DNA from: Streptomyces asiaticus
Lineage (GTDB): Bacteria; Actinomycetota; Actinomycetes; Streptomycetales; Streptomycetaceae
DNA length: 64,000 nt
Reading direction: 5' to 3'
Assembly (NCBI RefSeq): GCF_018138715.1
Contig: NZ_JAGSHX010000006.1
Span: 8,680,001-8,744,000, forward strand
In this document: positions 1 to 9,219 of the stretch, piece by piece
Layout of the letters: each line of letters opens with the position of its first letter
How positions within the stretch are numbered: the stretch's first letter is position 1
Position numbers and translations under genes: made by a program
Notes under the pieces: generated by a model
The model's input: the letters and a program-made list of their open reading frames with translations, nothing else
Told to the model about the DNA's origin: nothing
Databases searched by the model: none

Positions 1-3000
1 GCCTCGGCACCCTGCGCGCGGGCCGCGACCTGGGCGCGGTGAGCCTGCCGCAGGACGCGATGGAGCGCGAGGCGGAGGGTACGGCGCGGGAGCTGGCCCG
101 CGGCGGGCAGCCGGACACCGAGACGCGGCCGCAGCCGTCCGCGACCCCGGGCTGGCTCCGCTACGCCACGGTTGACGCCGACCGCAACCGCATGGAGAAG
201 CTCGACCCGGCGACCCTGGTCGACCGCCTCGCCAACAGCGTCGTCCGCTCCCTGCGCGGCGACCCCGAGGACCGCTCCAAGCGCACCCGTATGCAACTGG
301 CGCGGATGCCGGACGAGGTGCAGGACGCCGTCCTCGACCGCCTGGAGACCAGGCTCCTCAGCTCCGAGCACGAGCGGGTGCTCGACTTCGTGGACGAGGT
401 CGAGGCGGACGGCAACCTGGAGCGGGAGTCGTCGGCCGCCCCGGAGGCCGAACCGGACCTGATCGAGGAGCTGCTGTTCGAGCGCGAGACGCGGCGGCGG
501 AGGGCGGAGGAGCGCCGCGAGGAGGAGCAGCGCCCGGCGCCCGCGCCGGGTCCGGAGAAGGACGCGCCCGCGGGGGAGGGCGCGCCGGGCAGTACGCCGC
601 AGAACGGTGGGGGCGCGGCGGAGCAGAAGGGGCAGGGCGGGAGCCGGGAGCAGAGGCCGGGCGCCGACGCGGGACGCCGGGGCGGAAGCCCTTCGGGTGG
701 GAAGTCCGGCGGTTCGGCCCCAGCAGCCGCCCCTCAGTCCCAACCCCAGTCCCAACAGCCGTCCGGGGGCGGGCAGCAGGGCGGCGAGAAGAAGTCCGAG
801 GGCTCCGAGAAGGGCAAGGAAGGAAAGGAAGGCAAGGAGGGGGAGGGGAAGGAGGGGCAGGAGCAGCAGGGTGTCGCGACGCCGAGCAAGGAGGAGTCGG
901 CGGCCAAGAACCGCCCGGGCGCGGTCGATTCGCTCGTGGCGGGTCAGCAGCTGAAGCAGCAGGACAAGCGGGGCGCGGACAAGCCCACCGGTTCGCCGAT
1001 GACGTCCGGCAAGGACACCCAGTCGCCCGGCCCCCTCTCCACGCTCGACGGCGTACGGGCCCAGGATCTCGACGGCCCGGAGGAGCGGGCCGAGGAGGAT
1101 CCGTTCGGCTCCGGCAGTGAGTCGGAGGTCGAGGTCGGGGGCGCGGAGAAGAGCGCCTGGGACATCAAGCTCCAGCCGGAGGACTTCCTGCCCGAGCAGG
1201 ACCTCGACGTGTCCGGCGTACCGACCGCCGACCAGCTCGACCCCGCCTCGTCCGCCGACGCCCCCGTTCCGTCCTTCCCCGCCCCTCCGCTGACCAAGGC
1301 CGACAAGGTGCAGGCCGAACGGGACGCGGAGGACGCCGAGGACGAGGCGGAGGACGCCGAACCCGAGGAAGACGCTGCCGACTCGGCCGTCGACACCGAA
1401 CCGTCAGCGGAGGCGGACGAGGACACGACGGCGGCAGGCGCCGGGCTCAGCGGTCTCGCCCTGGAACAGGCCGCCGAGAGCCGACCGGGACCGGCCGCGA
1501 CCCGCGACCCGAAGAGCGGCTCCGACCCCAAGGACGGACCCGTCGTCGCGCAGACGACGGTGCAGGAGGCCGCGGGCAGGTCGGAGGACGGCAGCGAAGC
1601 CACCGAACAGGCCGCGAAGGAGGAGAAGGGCACACCCGCGGCGGGTGACGCGCCGGGCGGTGCGCAGGAGAAGGCGTCCCCGCAGGCGGTGGGCGGTCAG
1701 GCGGCGCAGGAGCCCGCGGCCAAGGAGGAACAGAAGAAGGCGGACACGGCGCCGGCGGCCAAGAGCGAGCCCACCGCGGACGCCAAGTCCCCCTCACCCG
1801 CGCCGGACACCCAGGTCACGGGCGGGTCCAACGCGGATACGCCCGGCGGGGCGAGCAGCGGGGCGCAGAGCGGGCAGGGCGCGCCGACGGAACGTACGGA
1901 GACCCCGGCGGCGGAGTCGGCGCCGCCCGCACCGGAACCGAAGAAGTCCGCCGAGCCCGAGCCGCCGGCACCCAAGGCCGCGTCGGGAGCAAAGCCCACA
2001 GCGCCCAAGTCGGCACCGGCCCCCAAGACACCGCGTGGCGGTGGCGGCGGGGCGGGTGGAGGCGGTGGCGGCGGCAAGGCATCCGCCCCGGCCAAGGGCA
2101 GGAAGAAGGACTCCGGACCGGCCCCGAATCTCTCTCAGGTGTCCCCGGAAGCGGGCCTATCCACGGCCTCCAGGCTGAAGCCCCATGTGGCGTTGCAGGC
2201 CATGACGGGCGTGAGCGGCTCGGTCAACCGCACCGTCGGCGACGAACACAAGGCGCTCGCCGCCGCCCCGCCCTCGATGCAGCGCCCGGCGGGCGCCCCG
2301 CAGACCCTCCAGGGCAAGCCGAAGACCGACGCCCCGGCCCAGTACTCGCAGGATCCGGCCCAGAAGTCCGAGGCCCCGGAGAAGGAAGACGCCAAGGTCA
2401 CGGGCGCCAAGGAACCCGAGGGCCAGATCGAGGCGGAGAAGGCCGAGGAGCCCGGCGGCTGGGACACCTTCAAGATGGCCCTGGGCTTCATCGGCGGCAA
2501 GATCGTGAACGCGGCCGCGAGCCTCTTCGGCGCCGACAAGCCTGTAGTGGACCCGCAGGCGCTGGCCGCGAAGTTCGCCGGGCTGCCGACCAAGGACGAA
2601 GCGCTCAAGCAGGCCCAGGCGGGCAACGCGCCGGGCGTACAGATGCAGGGCGCCGCCGACCAGACGGCCGGTGAGCAGGGCTCGGCCGTCGACACCAAGG
2701 GCCAGGAAACCGTCGCTACGGGTCGAGACGACGCGGGCCGGGGTATGGGCGAGGACCAGGTCTACCCCGACGCTCCCAAGGAGCAGATGGAGGCGAAGGT
2801 CCCCGGCCAGCAGGGCGGCGGCGGTAGCGGTGCGCCCAAGGGAGGTGCGACGACAGGCGCCGTCCCGCCCGAAGCCGCGTCGGAAGTGGCGGAGCACGAA
2901 CGCGGACCGCAGTTCCAGGCGGCCTTCTCCGACGGCCAGAAGACCATGTCCGAGGGGCGGCAGACCAAGGACCGCGACTTCAGGAACGGTCAGCAGCAGC

Positions 3001-6000
3001 ACAAGCAGCAGGTCAACGCGGAGATCGCGACCAACACCAAGAGCCAGGCGAGCGAGCGTCAGAAGGCGATGACGGAGGTCACCGCCAAGCGTGCGGACTG
3101 GCGCGCGGAGCAGGACAAGGAGCTCCAGTCGCTCGGCGACAAGAAGACCGAGCGCCACGAGAAGATCCGCAAGGACGTCAAGGACAAGGAAGAGCAGACC
3201 GACAAGGACGTCGACAAGGAGAAGGACGACAGCGACAAGAAGATCCAGGACAAGAGCGACCAAGCCGAGCGGGATGCCGAGAAGAAGCGCGACGCGAGTG
3301 TCAACGAGTCGGGCAACTGGGTCAGCAAGGCTTTCGACTGGATCAAAGACAAAGTCATCGAGATCAAGAACGCGATCGTCCGCGTCATCAGGGAGGCGCG
3401 GGACGCGGTCATCGGCTTCATCAAGAACTTCAAGGAGACCGTCGAACGCTGGATCAACGACGCTCGTAAGGCCATCGTCGACGCGATCAAGAACTTCATC
3501 AACGACCTGATCGAGTTCGCCAAGGCGATGGTGCGGGCCGTCATCGACCTGGCCAAGCGCATCCGGGACTTCATCACCGGCCTGATCAACGCCGCGATCG
3601 CCCTGGTCAACAAGCTCGCCACCATGCTCAAGCAGGCCATCACCGACCTGCTGAACGCCCTTGGCAAGCTGCTGAGCAGCATCCTGGACGTCCTGAAGAA
3701 GATGCTGCTGGACGTCGTCAAGGCCGTCGTTGACGCGGTCAAGGCGGTCCTGGACTTCGCCTCCAAGCTCTTGGGTGCGCTCGGCGACTTCATGCTCATC
3801 GCGGTCGACTTCCTCTCCGACCCCGGCGGCTGGCTGAGCGGGGCGAAGAACTCGGCGGTGGACGGCGCGAAGAACCACCTGTTCCGCGAGGTGAAGTCGG
3901 CCGTCAAGGAGTGGTTCCAGTCCAAGATCCAGGAAATCATCGGCGTCCCCAAGGCGATCCTGGACAAGCTGTTCAAGGGCGGCTTCACGCTGGAGCAGAT
4001 CGTCAAGGAGACGTGGGACGCGATCGTCCCCCAACTGCCCTTTATCATCGGCGAGATCGTCATCACGAAGGTCATCGCCAAGCTGATCCCGGGAGCGGGC
4101 TGGGTGATGGCCGTCATCGACGCCATCCGCACGGCCATCGGCGCGCTCGGCGCGATCCTGCGCGCGGTGGGCGCGGTGCTCGACTGGCTGAAGCTCGTCC
4201 GCATGGGCGGCGCGGGAATCCTCTTCGCGAAGGCCGTCGCGGCGGGCATCGTGGCACTCCTCGAATTGGCCTACCAGGCGCTGCTGTCGGGGATCGGCAA
4301 GTACGTCGCGAAGGTGGGCCGGCGCTTCAAGGCCATCGCGGCGAAGCTGGGCCGGGGCAAGGGTGGCAAGGGCGGAGCTGGAGGGAAGGGCGGCGCGGAC
4401 GGGGAGGGTGCGGAGGGTCGGGGCGGCAAGCCGAAGCCCGACGAGAAGCCCGAACAACCGACCTCACCGAAAACGACGACGCGCCCGACGCCAACGGCCA
4501 CGAAACCGAAACCGGGTGCCGAACCGACGCCCAAGAAACCCACAACGCAATCGCAGCCCCAAACCAAACCCACCAGGCCCGAAGCCCCTGGCAGGCCCAA
4601 GCCCACACCCGACGCCAAGACCCCGGCCCCCACAACAAAGGACAAGAACGGCAAACCCAAGCCCGAGGAAGACCACCCGGACACCCGCCCAACCCCGACG
4701 GTAAAGCCCAAGCCCAAGCCGGAACCCCCGGCGAAGCCCAAGCCCGAGCCGCAGACAAAGTCCAAGCCGGACAAGGACGAAAAAACCCCGGGCAGCCCCA
4801 AGGACGACAAGGGCCCGGACGACCGGCCGCAGAACGACGACAAGCCCTCAACCAAGGACCCCAAGGACCAGGACCCGACCAAGCCCAAGCCCGACAAGGA
4901 CGGTGACAAGCCCACCAGGCCGAAGGAAGACAACGGCAAGAAGCCCAAGCCGGACAAGGACGGCGACAAGCCAAGCCCCCGAAAGCCCAAACCCGACAAG
5001 GACGGCCCCGGCAGGCGGCCGAACAAGAAGGGCCCCAACAAGCGCAAGCCCCACCCCGACAAGAGCGGCCCCGGCCGACCGAAGACCAAGTCGCAGAAGG
5101 AACGGCGGAAGAAGGACGAGAAGTCCAAGGAGTCGAAGGACGAGCGGCTGCGCAAGATCGTCGCACGGATCCGGCCCAAGCTGAACTCCATGCTGGACAA
5201 GGGAACGCCCCGCCCCGTGATGCGTGCGGCGACCGCAGGCATGCGGCTCTGGTACCGGCTCACCGGGCTGTCGATCCAGGGCGGCGAATCCTTTGGCATC
5301 GAAGCCTGGCTGAACCCCCGGGATCTTTTCCTTAAGGGCCTCAAAGTCACCATCCCGCAACGCGAAGTTCTGGCCTTCGCCCGAAAACTGGCACTGGACC
5401 TTGAAAGCGATCCGGAAATCGTTGCCGCAAGGAACAAGAACCTTGAGTCCCGGGATGCGAAGGGGAGGGCGCCACGGAAACGCGAGAAAGGGCCCACCCC
5501 GCTTCCCGTACGAACCGGTGCCGCACGGCAACATGGTCCGCTCGCCCCCGGTAAGAAAGAATTCTGGGAGACCCCGAACGGCGTTGTGACAAGGACCCAA
5601 AAAGGAGAGTTGGCCGCATACAAATACGTCAGCAAGGGCGGCTCCTACAACACGCAGGCCGATTTCCGGGGCAATATCACAACAGGAATCGCGGATGACC
5701 TGCAGCAGCGTAGACTTGAACCGCAGTTCGCCGAGTTTCTATTGAACAGGTTCACCGGCCGCGACACGGGCGAGGTACCCGAGGAGATTGGTTTTGCCGC
5801 CCCTGCGTTCACCATCGACCAGCAGGAGACCGAACGCGACCCAATCGCCATGGTCACCAACCTCATGATGGCCCAGCGGCTCGAGAGTGCGACGGAATGG
5901 GAGATGCACGGAATTGGTCCGCAGAACTACAAGGGAATATTACTGTCCACACCCGCAGCCTTCCGTGGATCGGAAAGAGCCGGCACTGCCCTCAATGACG

Positions 6001-6374
6001 CGATAGCTTCGAACCGATCTTTTGAGGAGCTGTACGAGGAGCGCCAACTGCAGCGCGACCTGGAACTTAGTATCCTGAAAAGGGGTGAGGACCCGGCCCA
6101 GACGGATCCTTCGCTCGCCGCCACCCGCGAAGAGTCGGACAGAAAATACGACGCACGCAAGAGAGGGATTGACAGCGCACCCAAGCTGGCGAAGCGGCAC
6201 ATACAACAAATTTCGGCCTGGATCAGAGAGTTCGGGATTGAGGACGAGATCCGCAAACATATCCCTGCCGACGGATTCGACACCAAAGAGGAACGCGCGG
6301 AATCCATCAAGATGAAACTCTTTGAGATCATTGCGAAGAAGGTACGGGAAGCATATCTGAGCTCCTTGCGCTGA
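1..6374 (+). CDS. Giant CIS-associated effector with DUF4157-type N-terminal end, 5' partial
   Basis: The reading frame is open to the left edge, so the true start lies outside; residues are numbered from the first in-window GTG at 39 (2111 residues). Near the edge is an E-R-E-A motif like the one that follows the HExxH segment in DUF4157 proteins, so that domain probably lies just upstream. Then come a charged low-complexity region (about 150-800), a coiled coil rich in K, E, D and Q (about 960-1088), a long series of amphipathic and hydrophobic helices (about 1091-1431), a Pro/Lys linker with repeated KPKPDKDG units (about 1435-1700), and a globular C-terminal domain (about 1700-2111) that I do not recognise. 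The C-terminal part is visibly less GC-rich and uses ATA and TTA codons, unlike the rest. DUF4157 proteins are common CIS cargo; toxin activity is inferred from position and architecture. Confidence 0.75.
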   Translation, partial: LGTLRAGRDLGAVSLPQDAMEREAEGTARELARGGQPDTETRPQPSATPGWLRYATVDADRNRMEKLDPATLVDRLANSVVRSLRGDPEDRSKRTRMQLARMPDEVQDAVLDRLETRLLSSEHERVLDFVDEVEADGNLERESSAAPEAEPDLIEELLFERETRRRRAEERREEEQRPAPAPGPEKDAPAGEGAPGSTPQNGGGAAEQKGQGGSREQRPGADAGRRGGSPSGGKSGGSAPAAAPQSQPQSQQPSGGGQQGGEKKSEGSEKGKEGKEGKEGEGKEGQEQQGVATPSKEESAAKNRPGAVDSLVAGQQLKQQDKRGADKPTGSPMTSGKDTQSPGPLSTLDGVRAQDLDGPEERAEEDPFGSGSESEVEVGGAEKSAWDIKLQPEDFLPEQDLDVSGVPTADQLDPASSADAPVPSFPAPPLTKADKVQAERDAEDAEDEAEDAEPEEDAADSAVDTEPSAEADEDTTAAGAGLSGLALEQAAESRPGPAATRDPKSGSDPKDGPVVAQTTVQEAAGRSEDGSEATEQAAKEEKGTPAAGDAPGGAQEKASPQAVGGQAAQEPAAKEEQKKADTAPAAKSEPTADAKSPSPAPDTQVTGGSNADTPGGASSGAQSGQGAPTERTETPAAESAPPAPEPKKSAEPEPPAPKAASGAKPTAPKSAPAPKTPRGGGGGAGGGGGGGKASAPAKGRKKDSGPAPNLSQVSPEAGLSTASRLKPHVALQAMTGVSGSVNRTVGDEHKALAAAPPSMQRPAGAPQTLQGKPKTDAPAQYSQDPAQKSEAPEKEDAKVTGAKEPEGQIEAEKAEEPGGWDTFKMALGFIGGKIVNAAASLFGADKPVVDPQALAAKFAGLPTKDEALKQAQAGNAPGVQMQGAADQTAGEQGSAVDTKGQETVATGRDDAGRGMGEDQVYPDAPKEQMEAKVPGQQGGGGSGAPKGGATTGAVPPEAASEVAEHERGPQFQAAFSDGQKTMSEGRQTKDRDFRNGQQQHKQQVNAEIATNTKSQASERQKAMTEVTAKRADWRAEQDKELQSLGDKKTERHEKIRKDVKDKEEQTDKDVDKEKDDSDKKIQDKSDQAERDAEKKRDASVNESGNWVSKAFDWIKDKVIEIKNAIVRVIREARDAVIGFIKNFKETVERWINDARKAIVDAIKNFINDLIEFAKAMVRAVIDLAKRIRDFITGLINAAIALVNKLATMLKQAITDLLNALGKLLSSILDVLKKMLLDVVKAVVDAVKAVLDFASKLLGALGDFMLIAVDFLSDPGGWLSGAKNSAVDGAKNHLFREVKSAVKEWFQSKIQEIIGVPKAILDKLFKGGFTLEQIVKETWDAIVPQLPFIIGEIVITKVIAKLIPGAGWVMAVIDAIRTAIGALGAILRAVGAVLDWLKLVRMGGAGILFAKAVAAGIVALLELAYQALLSGIGKYVAKVGRRFKAIAAKLGRGKGGKGGAGGKGGADGEGAEGRGGKPKPDEKPEQPTSPKTTTRPTPTATKPKPGAEPTPKKPTTQSQPQTKPTRPEAPGRPKPTPDAKTPAPTTKDKNGKPKPEEDHPDTRPTPTVKPKPKPEPPAKPKPEPQTKSKPDKDEKTPGSPKDDKGPDDRPQNDDKPSTKDPKDQDPTKPKPDKDGDKPTRPKEDNGKKPKPDKDGDKPSPRKPKPDKDGPGRRPNKKGPNKRKPHPDKSGPGRPKTKSQKERRKKDEKSKESKDERLRKIVARIRPKLNSMLDKGTPRPVMRAATAGMRLWYRLTGLSIQGGESFGIEAWLNPRDLFLKGLKVTIPQREVLAFARKLALDLESDPEIVAARNKNLESRDAKGRAPRKREKGPTPLPVRTGAARQHGPLAPGKKEFWETPNGVVTRTQKGELAAYKYVSKGGSYNTQADFRGNITTGIADDLQQRRLEPQFAEFLLNRFTGRDTGEVPEEIGFAAPAFTIDQQETERDPIAMVTNLMMAQRLESATEWEMHGIGPQNYKGILLSTPAAFRGSERAGTALNDAIASNRSFEELYEERQLQRDLELSILKRGEDPAQTDPSLAATREESDRKYDARKRGIDSAPKLAKRHIQQISAWIREFGIEDEIRKHIPADGFDTKEERAESIKMKLFEIIAKKVREAYLSSLR
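5940..5942 (+). promoter_or_regulatory. In-frame TTA codon in effector (bldA-type control point)
   Basis: The codons for I-L-L near residues 1967-1969 read ATA TTA CTG. TTA is very rare in Streptomyces and is read by the bldA tRNA, which matures late in development. It lies in the C-terminal domain, so complete translation of the payload would need bldA. Confidence 0.85.
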
Positions 6375-6411
6375 CGCCGGGGAAGAGTGAGAAGGTGGTC
6401 CCATCACATAC

Positions 6412-6990
6412 ATGAGCGATCGACATGTACTCCGTCCGGGGGTGGGCAAATTCGCGGTGCGCGAATTTGCCCAGCTGCTCCGCTGGCCCATGGTTGAAGA
6501 CATTCCACGAAACGAGGATGAGGGCGTCGACGGCCTGACCGAATGGGAACTCCCGGGCGAAACTTCGTTCTTCTGCTGCGAAGATGCCGACTTCGGAATT
6601 CCCTACTTTGCCTTCACGGGTCTGCACCGGCATGCGGTGGCTCCTTTCGTGGCGCAGGTGGATGCTGCCCTAAATCCGTGGAAGCTTGAGGAACTCTTCA
6701 AGAAGTACGACAAGACCCAAGATGGGCAGGAAATCGCGGAGGCCACCCTGCTCATCGGAATCGCCGCACCCAACGACTTCCATGATGGCGTCTTTGCGAG
6801 AATTAGTGCGTCCTTGGAGAGCGACAATGAGAATGTGCGTTGGATCGGGGTGTGGTCCACGACATACGCAGGATATGAAGAGTTCCTGCCGGGAATTCGG
6901 CGGATGTGTGCATCAGATCCGGTCGACTGGGTGAGGAAACGAGCCGAAACCGTATTGGCAGCCTTTGCCGAAGTGGATGGTGAGCAGTGA
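6412..6990 (+). CDS. Small unknown protein after the effector; candidate immunity protein
   Basis: This 192-residue acidic protein has no signal peptide or membrane segment. Its C-terminal third (about residues 135-190) has paired helices with spaced Trp, Arg and Leu that look like HEAT-type repeats. It starts 37 bases after the effector stop, and its own stop overlaps the GTG start of the next baseplate gene (GTGA at 6987-6990), so it is in the CIS operon. Like the 3' end of the effector, it is less GC-rich than its neighbours. A small gene of matching composition directly behind a variable toxin-like C-terminus is the usual pattern for immunity genes of polymorphic toxins. That role is inference; a chaperone or loading adaptor for the effector is the main alternative. 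Confidence 0.6.
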   Translation: MSDRHVLRPGVGKFAVREFAQLLRWPMVEDIPRNEDEGVDGLTEWELPGETSFFCCEDADFGIPYFAFTGLHRHAVAPFVAQVDAALNPWKLEELFKKYDKTQDGQEIAEATLLIGIAAPNDFHDGVFARISASLESDNENVRWIGVWSTTYAGYEEFLPGIRRMCASDPVDWVRKRAETVLAAFAEVDGEQ

Positions 6991-7673
6991 CCCGCTACCC
7001 CGATATACCCAAACCCATCCGCTCCGGAATAGTCCTCGTAGACCCCGAACGCGGCACCCCCCAACGCATCATCATCCTCCAGTTCAACCCCGACACGCTG
7101 GAGCGGTCATTGGCTCCCCAATCCGCCGGAGACCAAGCCGACAGCGGCGGAGGTGGCAGCGGAAGCGGGGACAAGAACGAGGCGCTGCGCCTCAAGGGGC
7201 CCGCACAGGAGACGTGGAAGTTCACCGCCGAGATCGACGCGACCGATCAGTTCGAGGTGGCCGCGCCCGACGGGATACACCCGCAGCTCGCCACGCTCGA
7301 AATGCTCGTGCAGCCGACCACGGCCAAGTTGCGGGACGCCATGCGGCTGTCCAAGAAGGGGACCATCGAGATCAGCCCCATCGAGATGCCGCTGACCCTC
7401 TTCACCTGGGGGAGTAAGCGGGTCATGCCCGTGCGGATAACGGAACTCTCGATCAACGAATCGGCGTTCGACGTCAACCTCAACCCCATCCGCGCATCCC
7501 TCAGCATCGGGCTGAAGGTGCTCACCGTGAGCGATCTGCCCGCCGGCCACCGCGGGGCCGAGCTCTATCTGGCGCATCTCGCGCAGAAGGAGCGGCTCGC
7601 GGCGGCGGCGCGCGGCGGTGCGCTCAGCGCGCTGGGGTTGAACAGCGGGGACATCGGGCTGGGGAGGGTGTAG
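6987..7673 (+). CDS. CIS_tube-domain baseplate adaptor protein (Afp7/Pvc7-like)
   Basis: This 228-residue protein belongs to the contractile injection system tube N-terminal family. Visible hallmarks are an opening beta-rich stretch with I-I-I-L-Q-F-N-P-D-T-L-E-R near residues 28-40, a segment around W-K-F-T-A-E-I-D-A-T-D, and a later P-V-R-I-T-E-L-S-I-N-E half-site followed by a conserved beta strand. In characterised systems such a protein joins the inner tube to the spike and hub complex. A Gly/Ser-rich insert lies at about residues 49-65. The GTG start overlaps the stop of the previous gene by four bases, which suggests translational coupling. Its LysM partner is encoded separately by the next gene. 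Confidence 0.85.
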   Translation: MTRYPDIPKPIRSGIVLVDPERGTPQRIIILQFNPDTLERSLAPQSAGDQADSGGGGSGSGDKNEALRLKGPAQETWKFTAEIDATDQFEVAAPDGIHPQLATLEMLVQPTTAKLRDAMRLSKKGTIEISPIEMPLTLFTWGSKRVMPVRITELSINESAFDVNLNPIRASLSIGLKVLTVSDLPAGHRGAELYLAHLAQKERLAAAARGGALSALGLNSGDIGLGRV

Positions 7674-7679
7674 AAGCAG

Positions 7680-8069
7680 ATGGCCGGGTCACAGCCACAG
7701 CCGTACGAGAGCGCGCTCGACGCGATTCCGGGGTCGCACCCCTACCCCCGCTCCAGCCGCTACCACGACGCCGAGATCGGGATCCACATCCAACCCGACG
7801 GCACGCCCGTCCGGTACGTCAAGCGGCGACTGCTGCCGCCCCTCGGCGAGGTGGCCGAGGACACCGCCACCCACACCGTCAGCAGCGGCGAGCGTCCCGA
7901 CCACCTCGGTCAGCGCTACTTCGGCGACCCCGCCGCCTGGTGGCGGATCGCCGACGCCAACCCCGTCCTCGACCCCCGCGAGCTGACCGCCGAGCCGGGC
8001 GAGGAGATCGAGATCCCCAACGGATTCCCAGGCGGCGGAGGCGGCGGAGGCGGTGGGCGTCATGGCTGA
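7680..8069 (+). CDS. LysM-type baseplate protein
   Basis: This 129-residue protein has one LysM-like fold at about residues 62-115: an H-T-V-x-S-G-E-R opening, then F-G-D-P-A-A-W-W-R-I-A-D-A-N-P and a closing G-E-E-I-E-I-P strand. In phage tails and CIS particles such small LysM proteins (gp53 or tail protein X type) sit between tube and hub and help hold the baseplate together. The tail ends in a run of about nine glycines. The ATG lies 6 bases after the previous stop, and the last codons overlap the start of the hub gene by 8 bases. The peptidoglycan-like fold here is probably structural. Confidence 0.8.
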   Translation: MAGSQPQPYESALDAIPGSHPYPRSSRYHDAEIGIHIQPDGTPVRYVKRRLLPPLGEVAEDTATHTVSSGERPDHLGQRYFGDPAAWWRIADANPVLDPRELTAEPGEEIEIPNGFPGGGGGGGGGRHG

Positions 8070-9201
8070 TGAGCCCGTCGGACAGGGGCCCATCCACCTC
8101 GAATTACGGATGGGGCCCAAGCTCACCCGGCCCGTGCCTCCCGAGGTCACCGACGCGCTGCTGTCCGCGCAGATCACCACCACCGCGGGCGAACGCAGCG
8201 GCTTCCAGATGGCGTTCGACCTCACCAAAAGGGGCGCGATCATCGATCGACTGCTCCCCGAGGGGTTCTTCGACCCCCGCACCCGCGTCATCGTCACGGC
8301 CGCCGTCAAGGGCACGCCGATCGTCCTCCTCGACGGGCTCATCGTGCGCCACGAGGTGGGGGCCAGCAATCAGCCCGGGCAGACGACCCTCACCGTCACC
8401 GGCGAGGACCTCACCCTCCTTATGGACTTGGAAGAGCGGGCCGACCGTTACCCCAACCTCTCACCCTGGCAGCGCGTCACCCGCATCCTCGCCAAGTACA
8501 CCGACTACGGGATCGACGCCCACGTCGTCAAAGAGAAGATCCTCCAACCGCCCAACGCACAGCGCCGCGTGGACTACCAGACCGGCACCGATCTCCAGTA
8601 CGTCACCGATCTCGCCCAGGCCAACGGCTATGTCTTCTACCTCATCCCCGGGCCCGTGGCCGGCGTCTCCACCGCCTACTGGGGGCCCGAGAAGCGCGTC
8701 GGCACGGCCCAGCACGCCCTCACCGTCAACATGGACGTCAACTCCACCGTCGACCAGCTGACGTTCGCCTACGACGGGACCGCCCGCGAGGAGCCCCAGG
8801 CCCGCTGGCAGGACCCCACCACCCGTACCTCCACCCTCCTCGCCCAGCCCGACATCAGCCCCCTCCGGCCGCCCCTCGGCAAGCGGGCCACCCCGGCCCT
8901 CAAGCGCAAGACGCTCTCCGGCACCGCCAAGAAGGACCGGGCGCAGGCCGAGGCCGAGGCCCTGGCGAGGGCCGCCACCACCGCCGACGCCATCTCCGGA
9001 TCCGGCTCGCTCGACGTCAACCGGCACGGGTACATCCTCCAGCCGCGCCAGCTCGTCGGCGTCCGGGGCGCCGGGGTCACCTACGACGGGGAGTACTACG
9101 TCAAATCCGTTACCCACCACCTCCGGCCCGGCTCGTTCCTGCAGAACTTCACGCTCACCCGCGAAGGGCTGATCGCCCGGAGCGACACCGTTCGGCCCTA
9201 A
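8062..9201 (+). CDS. Baseplate hub protein, phage late control gpD-like
   Basis: This 379-residue protein resembles the gpD/gp27 hub: a paired beta-barrel N-terminal half (G-F-Q-M-A-F-D-L-T near residue 50), a central W-Q-R-V-T-R-I-L-A segment, a D-Y-Q-T-G-T-D-L-Q-Y-V-T-D-L-A segment, and a C-terminal strand block ending in L-T-R-E-G-L. It forms the trimeric hub on which the spike sits. I chose ATG 8062 over GTG 8053 because the GGAGG at 8046-8050 is 11 bases from the ATG but only 2 from the GTG. In Afp8/Pvc8 hub and spike are one chain; here the spike is the next gene. Codon 15 is TTA. Confidence 0.85.
   Translation: MADEPVGQGPIHLELRMGPKLTRPVPPEVTDALLSAQITTTAGERSGFQMAFDLTKRGAIIDRLLPEGFFDPRTRVIVTAAVKGTPIVLLDGLIVRHEVGASNQPGQTTLTVTGEDLTLLMDLEERADRYPNLSPWQRVTRILAKYTDYGIDAHVVKEKILQPPNAQRRVDYQTGTDLQYVTDLAQANGYVFYLIPGPVAGVSTAYWGPEKRVGTAQHALTVNMDVNSTVDQLTFAYDGTAREEPQARWQDPTTRTSTLLAQPDISPLRPPLGKRATPALKRKTLSGTAKKDRAQAEAEALARAATTADAISGSGSLDVNRHGYILQPRQLVGVRGAGVTYDGEYYVKSVTHHLRPGSFLQNFTLTREGLIARSDTVRP
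8104..8106 (+). promoter_or_regulatory. In-frame TTA codon in hub gene (bldA-type control point)
   Basis: Codon 15 of the hub (H-L-E-L-R) is TTA. Being so close to the start, a scarce bldA tRNA could stall early ribosomes and limit the whole baseplate operon, since downstream genes are overlapped. Confidence 0.85.
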
Positions 9202-9219
9202 GCCCTCAAGGAGCCCCCT

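Noticed and set aside
2157..4457. Minus-strand reading frame inside the effector
   Set aside because: Its Asp/Leu/Val-rich repeats are only the mirror of Lys/Glu/Asp codons of the coiled coil.
4690..5090. Possible CRISPR-like or minisatellite array
   Set aside because: The repeats follow codons for K-P-K-P-D-K-D-G in the effector linker, are degenerate and lack spacers.
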